A DNA stretch of 54,058 nt from Acidovorax sp. A1169 (GTDB taxonomy: Bacteria; Pseudomonadota; Gammaproteobacteria; Burkholderiales; Burkholderiaceae_C), in the NCBI RefSeq assembly GCF_030704685.1, contig NZ_JAUZDX010000031.1:1-54058 (forward strand), read 5' to 3'. Shown piece by piece: positions 8,103-16,107 of this stretch; position 1 is the first letter of the stretch; each line of letters starts with the position of its first letter. The translations under genes and the position numbers were made by a program. Under the pieces are notes generated by a model. That model searched no databases, was not told where the DNA came from, and worked only from the letters and a program-made list of their open reading frames with translations.

Positions 8103-8117
8103 TGGCACGCAAACTGC
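8103..8117 (+). promoter_or_regulatory. Sigma-54 (-24/-12) promoter of glnA
   Basis: TGGCACGCAAACTGC matches the consensus TGGCACG-N4-TTGC with a single mismatch and the correct GG-to-GC spacing. With the upstream NtrC site it predicts nitrogen-regulated transcription of glnA by RpoN and the NtrC encoded at 11539. Confidence 0.85.
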
Positions 8118-8170
8118 TTTTATTTCGGCAAATTCTTTTTTCAACAAGCGCTTTTACCCAGGAGAACCTG

Positions 8171-9586
8171 ATGGCCAAGACCGTTGCAGACGTGATGAAG
8201 ATCGTGAAGGAAAACGAGGTCAAGTTCGTTGACTTCCGTTTTACCGATACCCGGGGCAAGGAACAGCACGTGACCGTGCCCGTGTCCCACTTCGATGAAG
8301 ACAAGTTCACGTCGGGCCACGCATTTGACGGTTCGTCGGTGGCTGGCTGGAAGGGCATCGAAGCCTCGGACATGCAACTCATGCCCGACCCCAATACCGC
8401 CAACATCGACCCGTTCTTCGAAGAAACCACGCTGTTCCTGCAGTGCGACGTGATCGAACCCGGTGACGGCAAGGCCTACGACCGCGACCCACGCTCCATC
8501 GCCAAGCGCGCTGAAGCCTACCTCAAGGCTTCCGGCCTGGGCGACACGGCCTTCTTCGGCCCAGAGCCAGAATTCTTCATCTTCGACGGCGTGCGCTGGT
8601 CCAACGAACCCGGCAAGGTCATGTTCGAGATCGAAGAGTACGAAGCCCCCTGGAATTCGGGCGCCAAGCTCGAAGGCGGCAACCGCGGCCACCGTCCCAC
8701 CGTCAAGGGCGGCTACTTCCCCGTGCCTCCCGTCGACAGCACGCAGGACATGCGCGCTGAAATGTCCCTGATCCTCGAATCCCTGGGCATCCCGGTCGAA
8801 GTGTTCCACCACGAAGTGGCAGGCGCTGGCCAGAACGAAATCGGCACGCGTTTCAGCACGCTGGTCGAGCGCGCCGACTGGACGCAGGTCCTGAAGTACG
8901 TGGTCTGGAACGTGGCCAACGCCTACGGCAAGACCGCCACCTTCATGCCCAAGCCCTACGCTGGCGACAACGGCTCGGGCATGCACGTGCACCAGTCCAT
9001 CTGGAAGGACGGCAAGAACCTGTTCGCAGGCGACGGCTACGCCGGCCTGTCGGACTTCGCGCTGTACTACATCGGCGGCATCATCAAGCACGCACGTGCC
9101 CTGAACGCCATCACCAACCCTGGCACGAACTCGTACAAGCGCCTGGTGCCCGGCTTCGAAGCCCCTGTGAAGCTGGCCTACTCGGCCCGCAACCGCTCGG
9201 CCTCGATCCGCATTCCTTACGTTGCCAACCCCAAGGGCCGCCGCATCGAAGCGCGCTTCCCCGATCCATCGGCCAACCCTTACCTGGCCTTCTCGGCCCT
9301 GATGATGGCCGGCCTGGACGGCGTGGAAAACAAGATCCATCCCGGCGAAGCCGCCACGAAGGATCTGTACCATCTGCCACCCGAGGAGGACAAGCTGGTG
9401 CCTACCGTCTGCCACAGCCTGGACCAGGCCCTGGAATACCTCGACAAGGACCGCAGCTTCCTGACCAAGGGTGGCGTGTTCACCGACTCCATGCTCGATG
9501 CCTACATCGATCTGAAGATGACCGAAGTCACGCGCTTCCGCATGGCTCCCCACCCTGTTGAGTACGACATGTACTACTCGCTGTAA
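8171..9586 (+). CDS. glnA: Glutamine synthetase, type I (GSI-beta)
   Basis: A 471-aa cytoplasmic enzyme that makes glutamine from glutamate, ammonia and ATP, the main route of ammonium assimilation. It contains FDGSSVAGWKGI, the glutamate/metal block EPEFFIFD, the ATP-site block KPYAGDNGSGMHVHQS and NPSTN-type segments; length equals the Escherichia coli enzyme. The conserved adenylylation tyrosine is at about residue 400 in DLYHLPPEE, so GlnE control is expected. AGGAG lies ahead of the ATG. Transcription should be RpoN/NtrC dependent (8019-8117), and a terminator follows at 9611. The ntrB-ntrC pair lies downstream as in many proteobacteria. Confidence 0.98.
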   Translation: MAKTVADVMKIVKENEVKFVDFRFTDTRGKEQHVTVPVSHFDEDKFTSGHAFDGSSVAGWKGIEASDMQLMPDPNTANIDPFFEETTLFLQCDVIEPGDGKAYDRDPRSIAKRAEAYLKASGLGDTAFFGPEPEFFIFDGVRWSNEPGKVMFEIEEYEAPWNSGAKLEGGNRGHRPTVKGGYFPVPPVDSTQDMRAEMSLILESLGIPVEVFHHEVAGAGQNEIGTRFSTLVERADWTQVLKYVVWNVANAYGKTATFMPKPYAGDNGSGMHVHQSIWKDGKNLFAGDGYAGLSDFALYYIGGIIKHARALNAITNPGTNSYKRLVPGFEAPVKLAYSARNRSASIRIPYVANPKGRRIEARFPDPSANPYLAFSALMMAGLDGVENKIHPGEAATKDLYHLPPEEDKLVPTVCHSLDQALEYLDKDRSFLTKGGVFTDSMLDAYIDLKMTEVTRFRMAPHPVEYDMYYSL

Positions 9587-9610
9587 TCAGCCCCATCCGG
9601 CGGTTACCCG

Positions 9611-9637
9611 AAAAGGCGGCGCAAGCCGCCTTTTTTC
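9611..9637 (+). terminator. Rho-independent terminator of glnA
   Basis: AAAAGGCGGC and GCCGCCTTTTTT form a six-pair GC stem with a GCAA tetraloop followed by six T. It lies 25 bases after the glnA stop and should separate glnA from ntrBC. Confidence 0.9.
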
Positions 9638-9820
9638 ATGGTGCTGCCGATTCGGTGTGCACGGAACCAACACTGGCCAGGAGGCCTCTGAACCGGTGTA
9701 TTGCCGTAGCTTCATCCGCCAGCGTTCGCCTTTGCCACCGGGGCTGGAGCGGCTTTGGACGGCCCTTGCCGCACCGTTAACCCCTCACGGCCGCAGCACT
9801 TGCCGGATTGGCGATGCGGG

Positions 9821-9849
9821 TTGATTCGGGGATACTCTCTGGCTGTACT
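9821..9849 (+). promoter_or_regulatory. Candidate sigma-70 promoter for the DUF4124-ntrBC unit
   Basis: TTGATT (9821-9826) and TGTACT (9844-9849) are 17 bases apart and about 30 bases ahead of the gene at 9880. The rest of the 293-base glnA-to-9880 interval shows no gene. Confidence 0.4.
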
Positions 9850-9879
9850 GTGCATTTGCTGCTCGCGCGAGGAATTTCC

Positions 9880-10398
9880 ATGAAGAAGACTGTTACCACC
9901 CTGTTGTTGCTTGCTGCCCTGGCCCCCGTTGCCGGCTGGGCCCAGGACCGCATCTACCGCTGTGGCAATGAGTACACGAACAATGCGACCCAGGCCAAGG
10001 AGCGTGGCTGCAAGCTGGTCGAAGGCGGCAACGTGACCGTGGTGCAGGGCGCGCGTCCCGCTGCAGCCGCCGGTGGCACGGCTGCGCCGGCCGGCGGCAG
10101 CGCCCCGGGTGCTGCCGCTTCGCCGCCGAACGCCCCGCGCGTGAGCAGCAACGACCAGAAGGCCCGCGACTCCGATGCGCGAGCCATCCTCGAATCCGAA
10201 CTGCGCAAGGCCGAGGCGCGCCATGCCGAGCTGGTCAAGGAATACAACGGCGGCGCGCCCGAGCGCAACGCCCTGGATCTGCGCAACCCGCAGCGCTACA
10301 TCGAGCGCACTGCCGAGCTCAAGGCCAGCGTCTCGCGCAGCGAGAGCGACATCGCCGGCATCAAGCGCGAACTGGGCCGCGTGGCCCCTGCCAACTGA
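9880..10398 (+). CDS. Exported DUF4124-type protein
   Basis: A 172-aa protein with a signal peptide (MKKTVTTLLLLAALAPVAGWAQ, cleavage around residue 22). A short DUF4124-like segment follows (DRIYRCGNEYTNNATQAKERGCKLVEGG), then an Ala/Pro/Gly-rich linker and a charged, probably helical C-terminal half (about residues 105-172). DUF4124 proteins are small periplasmic proteins of unknown function that carry paired cysteines, here CGNEY and GCKLV. The ATG at 9880 follows GAGGA. ntrB begins 14 bases downstream, so it is probably transcribed with ntrBC, but no link with nitrogen control can be seen in the protein. Confidence 0.7.
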   Translation: MKKTVTTLLLLAALAPVAGWAQDRIYRCGNEYTNNATQAKERGCKLVEGGNVTVVQGARPAAAAGGTAAPAGGSAPGAAASPPNAPRVSSNDQKARDSDARAILESELRKAEARHAELVKEYNGGAPERNALDLRNPQRYIERTAELKASVSRSESDIAGIKRELGRVAPAN

Positions 10399-10412
10399 GC
10401 CGACCCCCTCGC

Positions 10413-11498
10413 GTGAGCACTCCCCCCGACAACACTTCCCCGTCCGATACCGATCGGTTCCATTCGCTGGACCTGATGTCCACGCTGGTGGCGGTGCTGC
10501 GTGCCGACGGCGCCGTGCAGTTCGCCAATGCGGCGCTGGAAAACACCCTGGGCCTGTCGCGCCGCACCCTCGAAGGGGGCGATTTCTCCACCTTCTTCAC
10601 CGACCCGGCCCTGTTGCAGACCGCGCTCGCGGGTGCCCGCGTGCAGGATTTTGCAGCGCTGCGCTACGAGGCCAGCTTGAAACGCCTGCACCAGGACCCC
10701 GTGCCCGTGCATGTCAATGTGGCGGCGGCGGAGCAGGCTGGCGAGATCCTGGTGGAGCTGTGGCCGCTGGAGCAGCAGGCGCGCCAGGACCGCGAGGAGC
10801 GCCTGCTCGACCAGGCCCAGGCCAACAAGGAGCTGATCCGCAACCTGGCCCACGAGATCAAGAACCCCCTGGGCGGCATCCGTGGCGCCGCCCAGTTGCT
10901 GGAGATGGAGCTCGAAAGCCGCGAGCTCACCGAGTACACCCAGGTCATCATCCACGAGGCCGACCGACTGCAAAGCCTGGTGGACCGCCTGCTGGCTCCG
11001 CACCGCCACCCGCATCTGGTGGGCGATGTCAATATCCACGAGGTGTGCGAGCGCGTGCGCTCGCTGGTGCTGGTGGAGTACCCGCAAGGCCTGCGTGTGC
11101 AGCGCGACTACGACACCTCCATCCCCGAGTTCCGTGGCGACCGGGCACAGCTCATCCAGGCACTGCTCAACGTGGTTCAGAACGCGGCCCAGGCACTGGC
11201 CGAGCGCATCGCCGCAGGCGATGCGGTGATCACCCTGCGCACCCGCGTGGCCCGACAAGTAACGTTTGGTCGCCAGCGTTATCGGCTGGCACTGGAATTG
11301 CATGTCATCGACAACGGACCGGGCGTACCCGATGCCATCAAAGAGCGTATTTTTTACCCTCTGGTGTCGGGTCGGGACGGCGGATCGGGGCTGGGACTCA
11401 CGTTGGCACAAACCTTCGTACAACGGCACCACGGATTGATCGAATGCGACAGCGTACCGGGTCGCACCGACTTCCGATTCCTGATCCCCTTGCCCTGA
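10413..11498 (+). CDS. ntrB: Nitrogen regulation sensor histidine kinase NtrB (GlnL)
   Basis: A 361-aa two-component kinase/phosphatase acting on NtrC. An N-terminal PAS domain (about 20-125) is followed by the dimerisation/phosphoacceptor helix NLAHEIKNPLGG with His147 and an HATPase_c domain with the N box (LLNVVQNAAQAL) and G boxes (DNGPGVPD, GGSGLGLTLAQTF). It lacks membrane segments, as expected of cytosolic NtrB, which is controlled by PII protein. It begins with GTG 14 bases after the preceding gene and lies 40 bases upstream of ntrC, forming an operon. Confidence 0.95.
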   Translation: MSTPPDNTSPSDTDRFHSLDLMSTLVAVLRADGAVQFANAALENTLGLSRRTLEGGDFSTFFTDPALLQTALAGARVQDFAALRYEASLKRLHQDPVPVHVNVAAAEQAGEILVELWPLEQQARQDREERLLDQAQANKELIRNLAHEIKNPLGGIRGAAQLLEMELESRELTEYTQVIIHEADRLQSLVDRLLAPHRHPHLVGDVNIHEVCERVRSLVLVEYPQGLRVQRDYDTSIPEFRGDRAQLIQALLNVVQNAAQALAERIAAGDAVITLRTRVARQVTFGRQRYRLALELHVIDNGPGVPDAIKERIFYPLVSGRDGGSGLGLTLAQTFVQRHHGLIECDSVPGRTDFRFLIPLP

Positions 11499-11538
11499 GG
11501 TCCCTGACACGCAACCACAGGGAAGGTAAGACAAAGAT

Positions 11539-13161
11539 ATGAAGCCGATCTGGTTAGTAGATGACGACCCCTCGATCCGCTTCGTCCTGGAAAAGGCGCT
11601 GGCCCGGGAGAACCTGCCCACGCGCAGCTTCACCCATCCGCGCGAAGTGCTCGACGCGCTGGCCGACATCACCGCAGGCGACCCCGCCCGCCAGGGCCCC
11701 CAGGTCCTGGTGAGCGACATCCGCATGCCTGGAGGCTCGGGCCTGCAACTGCTCGAAAAAGTACGCGAACTGCAGCCCGGTCTGCCCGTCATCATCATGA
11801 CGGCGTATTCCGACCTTGACAGCGCCGTCTCGGCCTTCCAGCGCGGCGCGTTCGAATACCTGCCCAAGCCCTTCGACCTGCCCAAGGCGGTGGAGCTGAT
11901 CCGCCGCGCGGTGGAAGAAAGCCAGCGCGAGGAAGTGACCGAAGAGCGCCAGGCCGAAACCCCCGAGATGCTGGGCCAGGCGCCCGCCATGCAGGACGTG
12001 TTCCGCGCCATTGGCCGGCTCAGCCAGAGCCAGGTCACTGTGCTGATCACCGGCGAATCGGGCTCGGGCAAGGAACTGGTGGCTCGCGCGCTGCACAAGC
12101 ACTCGCCCTGCGCAGAGGGGCCCTTCGTGGCCATCAACACCGCCGCCATCCCCAAGGACCTGCTCGAATCCGAACTTTTCGGCCACGAGCGCGGTGCCTT
12201 CACCGGCGCCCAGACACAGCGGCGCGGCCGCTTCGAGCAGGCCGAGGGGGGCACGCTCTTCCTCGACGAAATCGGCGACATGCCGTTCGACCTGCAGACG
12301 CGCCTCTTGCGCGTGCTGTCGGACGGCCAGTTCTACCGTGTGGGCGGCCATGCGGCCGTGAAGGCCCATGTGCGCGTGATCGCAGCCACCCACCAGGACC
12401 TGGAGCGGCGCGTCAAGGAAGGTGGTTTCCGCGAGGACTTGTTCCACCGCCTGAACGTCATCCGCCTGCGCCTGCCCGCGCTGCGCGAGCGCCATGAAGA
12501 CGTGCCCATGCTCACGCGCCACTTCCTGCAGCAAAGCGCGCGGCAACTCGGTGTGGAGCCCAAGCGCATTGCCGACTCGGCCTTGGCGCGGCTGGAGCAG
12601 TTCGCCTTTCCGGGCAATGTGCGCCAGCTCGAAAACATCTGCCACTGGCTGACGGTGATGGCGCCGGCGCAGGTGATCTCGCTGCAGGACCTGCCGCCCG
12701 AGGTGCTGGAAGCCCCGGTGTTCCAGGCGCCTGCGCGCGCCGCCGTGGCAGACGGTCATGCCGTGGCGCCACCGCCGGTGATTGCCATGCCTGTGGCCGC
12801 CATTGCGCACCCGCCCGAAATGGTGGGGGGGCTGCACGCCGTGGCGCCTTCGGCGCCGCAGTTCGTGGCGGCCGCGCCGGCTGCTGCCTGGGCTGCCGAC
12901 ACGGCTGCCCCCGCCGTGTCGGCCAGCCCCGTGCTGAGCTGGGAGCAGGCGCTGGAGGCCGAAGCGCAGAAGCTCCTGTCCGGCGGCCAGCCCGAGGTGT
13001 GGGATGCGCTCACGCGCCGCTTCGAGTCGCGCCTGATCCGAACCGCACTGGTCGCCACCCACGGCCGGCGCATGGAAGCCGCGCAGCGCCTGGGCATAGG
13101 CCGCAACACCATCACCCGCAAGATCCAGGAACTGGGCCTGGACGCGCCGGACGAGGGCTGA
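11539..13161 (+). CDS. ntrC: Nitrogen regulation response regulator NtrC (GlnG)
   Basis: A 540-aa sigma-54 activator. The receiver domain (1-125) has the acidic pocket Asp8-Asp10, phosphoacceptor Asp60 and Lys110. The AAA+ domain (about 145-370) has Walker A GESGSGKE (172-179) and the sigma-54 contact loop GAFTGA (219-224). The C-terminus carries a Fis-type helix-turn-helix (about 495-535, AAQRLGIGRNTITRKIQELG). An Ala/Pro-rich linker (about 385-490) makes it longer than the usual ~470-480 aa. It is expected to bind the palindrome at 8019 and drive the promoter at 8103. A terminator follows at 13190. Confidence 0.96.
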   Translation: MKPIWLVDDDPSIRFVLEKALARENLPTRSFTHPREVLDALADITAGDPARQGPQVLVSDIRMPGGSGLQLLEKVRELQPGLPVIIMTAYSDLDSAVSAFQRGAFEYLPKPFDLPKAVELIRRAVEESQREEVTEERQAETPEMLGQAPAMQDVFRAIGRLSQSQVTVLITGESGSGKELVARALHKHSPCAEGPFVAINTAAIPKDLLESELFGHERGAFTGAQTQRRGRFEQAEGGTLFLDEIGDMPFDLQTRLLRVLSDGQFYRVGGHAAVKAHVRVIAATHQDLERRVKEGGFREDLFHRLNVIRLRLPALRERHEDVPMLTRHFLQQSARQLGVEPKRIADSALARLEQFAFPGNVRQLENICHWLTVMAPAQVISLQDLPPEVLEAPVFQAPARAAVADGHAVAPPPVIAMPVAAIAHPPEMVGGLHAVAPSAPQFVAAAPAAAWAADTAAPAVSASPVLSWEQALEAEAQKLLSGGQPEVWDALTRRFESRLIRTALVATHGRRMEAAQRLGIGRNTITRKIQELGLDAPDEG

Positions 13162-13189
13162 GCTTTCCGCCCGCAGGGCATTGTCAAAG

Positions 13190-13219
13190 GGGCTTCGGGA
13201 CATCTTCCGAAGCCCTTTT
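13190..13219 (+). terminator. Terminator of the ntrBC operon
   Basis: GGGCTTCGG (13190-13198) pairs perfectly with CCGAAGCCC (13207-13215) and is followed by TTTTG; 28 bases after the ntrC stop. Confidence 0.85.
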
Positions 13220-13314
13220 GCTTTTGGCTGTCTGGAGATGCGCGGCACTCCTACAGTCCCCCCTTGCCAGGCTGTGTAGGCTGCGGGACCTAATCCAAAA
13301 GCGGAGGACATGCC

Positions 13315-13800
13315 ATGCACCTCGAAGGATCCTGCCATTGCCGCGCGGTCCGCTTCTCGCTCGAAGCCGACAGCCCCGTGCCCTTCATGCACTGCCACTG
13401 CTCCATCTGCCGCAAGACGGCGGGCGGGGGCGGCTACGCCATCAACCTGGGCGGCGATGCCCGCACGCTCAAGGTCCAGGGCGCCAAATACCTGGGTACC
13501 TACCATGCGGTTTTGCGCGAAGAGGGCCAGCGTGCCAAGCGCTCCAAGGCCGAGCGCAAGTTCTGCCTGCAATGCGGCAGCGCATTGTGGCTGTGGGATC
13601 CGCGCTGGCCCGAGTTGGTCCATCCGCACGCCTCTGCCATCGACACCCCCCTGCCCAAGCCACCGGAGGTGGTCGAAGGCATGCTCGAATTCGTGGCCAA
13701 CTGGGTCGATGTGCCCAAAGGCAAGGGCCACAGGCACTACCAGACGTTTCCCGCCGAATCACTGGCCGAGTGGCATGAGCGGCATGGATTGAAAGGCTGA
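13315..13800 (+). CDS. GFA family (CENP-V/GFA domain) zinc-binding protein
   Basis: A 161-aa protein of the glutathione-dependent formaldehyde-activating enzyme (GFA) family. The zinc-binding cysteines are visible: CHC at residues 7-9, HCHCSIC around 26-32 and CLQCGSALW near 84. GFA enzymes catalyse or assist addition of formaldehyde to glutathione, but many family members have no proven activity. The ATG at 13315 gives MHLEGSCHCRAVRF; an ATG at 13310 is out of frame. It stands alone after the ntrC terminator and converges on the minus-strand gene at 13834. Confidence 0.85.
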   Translation: MHLEGSCHCRAVRFSLEADSPVPFMHCHCSICRKTAGGGGYAINLGGDARTLKVQGAKYLGTYHAVLREEGQRAKRSKAERKFCLQCGSALWLWDPRWPELVHPHASAIDTPLPKPPEVVEGMLEFVANWVDVPKGKGHRHYQTFPAESLAEWHERHGLKG

Positions 13801-13833
13801 TGCGCAGGGTCGAGGACCCAACGCGCATGGTCA

Positions 13834-14427
13834 TCACCGTTTCTTGTTTCCGACGAAGGTGCTGCCGTACACGGTCATGAGAAAAAGGAACATCAAAATG
13901 TGGAACAGGTAGTCGCCAACGCGGTTCTTGTCCTTCAAGTATCTGGCCTTGGACTGTTCGTAAGAAACCAGGGTGGTCTGGTCGGTCCGAATCTCATAGC
14001 AGAGCGGGAATCGCTCGTACATTTTTGCTGTCGACATCAGCACCATAACGGGCTGGTCCCTCAGTGAACGCATCAGGTCAAGGTTGTCGGCGTGCTTCTG
14101 GCTCAGGCAGTTGGGCCCGCCGCTTCCTGCAGCGCAGTTGCATTTTTTCAAATTGCCGCCACTCGCTTCAACAGTGGTCGCGTACCCTTTGCTGTTGGGT
14201 CTGATGAAAGGCATCTTGTAGATGCCGCGCACTGCCGTCAGATCGCTTTTCTCCGGGATTTCCAGCATGGAAAGACGCAGTACTGGAAAAATGAATGTGG
14301 CGGCAGCCATCCACCAGATCCATCGGAACTTCGCAAAAAGGAGCCGCCAGATGGCGCTGGGCAAATGCATGTGTCTCGCGTTGTCGTAGGTCTTTGGGCT
14401 GTCTGGCGCCCGCATCATTGCCCACAT
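13834..14427 (-). CDS. Hypothetical membrane protein
   Basis: A 197-aa protein not recognised. It has one hydrophobic segment near residues 37-55 (IWWMAAATFIFPVLRL) and a second near the C-terminus (about 172-190, YLFHILMFLFLMTVYGSTF). The intervening presumed extracytoplasmic part of about 110 residues contains three cysteines close together (CNCAAGSGGPNC), which could form a disulfide or metal site. Its base composition is visibly less GC-rich than the neighbours, so it may be a later acquisition. It converges on the GFA gene and lies downstream of a methyltransferase on the same strand. Confidence 0.55.
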   Translation of the reverse strand: MWAMMRAPDSPKTYDNARHMHLPSAIWRLLFAKFRWIWWMAAATFIFPVLRLSMLEIPEKSDLTAVRGIYKMPFIRPNSKGYATTVEASGGNLKKCNCAAGSGGPNCLSQKHADNLDLMRSLRDQPVMVLMSTAKMYERFPLCYEIRTDQTTLVSYEQSKARYLKDKNRVGDYLFHILMFLFLMTVYGSTFVGNKKR

Positions 14428-14516
14428 GGCCGACGGGACTGTTCCCCCGCCCCGCGAAGATTCAAGGCTTTGGATTCGGGCAGGATTCTGCTAGCTGATT
14501 TCGGCCGTCCCTGTCT

Positions 14517-15221
14517 TCAGGCACAGGCCACCCACCCCCGAAACGCCAGCCCCGCATAGAACAGGCGGATACCGCTGAAGCCAGCTTGCTCCAGCAGCGC
14601 TTCCTCCTCGTCCGGGCTGAGCAGGGGCAGGGTGGTATCGATGGCGGTGGCTGCGCGGCGTGCGGCCTCAGGGTCTACACCCGATGCGATGGCGAAGGCG
14701 GCATAGCGCGAGAGCCACTGGCTGCGCTCGGCCTGCGATGCCTGTGGAAAGCTCAGGTGGGCCGTCACCAGGGGGGCGCCGGGCTGCAGGCGCCGGCGGA
14801 TAGCCTGCAGGGTGGCCAGCCTTTCATCCAGGGGCACGAAATGCAGGGTGAGCAGGCAGGTCGCGGCATCGAAGGGGCCTGCAGGCGCGGTGTGCACATA
14901 GCCATGGTGGAAGTCCACTCGCGCCGCCAGCGGCCCGAGCGTGTTCCGCGCCAACTGCAGCATGGGCTCTGACGGGTCCACGCCCACAAAGCGCCACTGC
15001 GGCTGCGCCCCGGCGAAGACGCCCAGTTCCGCACCCCCGCCCGCGCCGACAACAAGCACCTTGGCCAGGGGCGGCGCACGCTCCGCCAGCAGCACGCCGG
15101 CCATTTTCTGCAGATCGTCCGAGCCGGGCACCAAGCGGCGGGTGCGGTCTGCATAGGACGCCACGGCCTGGGGATCGGCGAACGGAGCGCTCGGGTTGGC
15201 GCTGGTGGAGGAAATAGACAT
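14517..15221 (-). CDS. SAM-dependent class I methyltransferase
   Basis: A 234-aa protein with the class I motif I VLVVGAGGGAELGVF, an acidic residue at the end of strand 2 (FVGVDPSEPML) and a later motif, DAATCLLTLHFVPLDERL. The substrate cannot be deduced. The frame is open further upstream to 15314, but the ATG at 15221 (MSISSTSANPS) leaves a normal intergenic spacer to the divergent AraC gene and is preferred. Confidence 0.8.
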   Translation of the reverse strand: MSISSTSANPSAPFADPQAVASYADRTRRLVPGSDDLQKMAGVLLAERAPPLAKVLVVGAGGGAELGVFAGAQPQWRFVGVDPSEPMLQLARNTLGPLAARVDFHHGYVHTAPAGPFDAATCLLTLHFVPLDERLATLQAIRRRLQPGAPLVTAHLSFPQASQAERSQWLSRYAAFAIASGVDPEAARRAATAIDTTLPLLSPDEEEALLEQAGFSGIRLFYAGLAFRGWVACA

Positions 15222-15276
15222 GGCTGCGTGAAATTCAAGTAACTTTAATTGTTGCATATTTGTTGAGGTCACTGCA

Positions 15277-15290
15277 AGCCAGCGCTGGCT
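15277..15290. promoter_or_regulatory. 14-bp perfect palindrome in a divergent intergenic region
   Basis: AGCCAGCGCTGGCT is self-complementary. It sits between the methyltransferase (minus) and the AraC-type gene (plus), next to an AT-rich stretch at 15237-15262 that could hold promoters. It is a plausible operator, protein unknown. Confidence 0.4.
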
Positions 15291-15291
15291 G

Positions 15292-15972
15292 GTGCCAGCA
15301 TGGGTCGCCGACAATGGGACCGCTGATCCGAGGATTCATGACCCCATCCGCTCCACCCGAGACGGCTCCCCCGGCGTTGCGCCGGGCGTGGTCCACACGG
15401 GGGCGTTGAGCGCGCCGCAGTACCGGGGGGCCGTGCTGGTGGGCATGCTGTGCGTGCCCACCGACTGGCTTGTGCACGAAGGGCTGCAGGCGCCTCCGCG
15501 CAGTGGCGTGGTGCGCATGCCCCGGCTGGCCGAGAGCGCGCGCGGCCTGGCCACCACGGCCGAGGTGCAGGCCTGGCTGCGGCGCGTGGTGCCGGCACTG
15601 CGCCGCCGTTTGCCTGCCGACCCCTCGGCCGTGGAACCGGCACCTCCCAGTGCCGCGGTGCGCGCCCTGATCGAAAGGGTGCAGGAGGCCGTGGTCGGCG
15701 ATGACCTGTCGGTGGCAGATCTGGCACGCCGCTGCGGGGTGAGCCGCGAGCGCATCCACCGGGTGCTCACGGCGTGGGTCGGCATGGCCCCAGGCGACTA
15801 CCTGCGCGCCGTGCGCCTGCATCGGGCCCGGCAGATGCTGTTGGCGGGCGAGCCGTCCGCTGCGGTCGCTGCGGAGTGCGGGTTCGCCGACCAGGCGCAC
15901 TTCACGCGGTGGTTTCGCCGCTCCTTCGGCTACACGCCGGGGGACCTGCTGCAGGCGGCCGGGCGCGGCTGA
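15292..15972 (+). CDS. AraC-family transcriptional regulator (short)
   Basis: A 226-aa protein whose C-terminal ~100 residues form a clear AraC double helix-turn-helix (LSVADLARRCGVSRERIHRVLTAWVG ... VAAECGFADQAHFTRWFRRSFGYTPGD). The N-terminal part shows no recognisable cupin and is shorter than usual for the family (270-310 aa). The start is uncertain: GTG at 15292 is the first in-frame candidate, while the ATG at 15338 is in another frame and closes soon. It may regulate the divergent methyltransferase through the palindrome at 15277. Confidence 0.7.
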   Translation: MPAWVADNGTADPRIHDPIRSTRDGSPGVAPGVVHTGALSAPQYRGAVLVGMLCVPTDWLVHEGLQAPPRSGVVRMPRLAESARGLATTAEVQAWLRRVVPALRRRLPADPSAVEPAPPSAAVRALIERVQEAVVGDDLSVADLARRCGVSRERIHRVLTAWVGMAPGDYLRAVRLHRARQMLLAGEPSAAVAAECGFADQAHFTRWFRRSFGYTPGDLLQAAGRG

Positions 15973-16107
15973 TCTTTCCCCGCACCCAGCGCACGTGCCC
16001 CAGGGCAGGCACAATCTCCCCGCCGGCTTTCGGCCCTCGCGCCATCCTCTTTTCCTGACCGACGCCAGCGCTCGCAAGTGCGCGCGGGCGGATCCCTGCT
16101 TTCCTCC

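Noticed and set aside
11554..13737. 727-codon minus-strand frame opposite ntrC
   Set aside because: Antisense to ntrC and across its terminator; no protein-like motifs.
15292..15420. Possible frameshift in the AraC-type gene, since the ATG at 15338 is in a different frame
   Set aside because: The alternative frame closes after about 23 codons and shows no AraC N-terminal domain; the divergent methyltransferase leaves little space for a longer protein.
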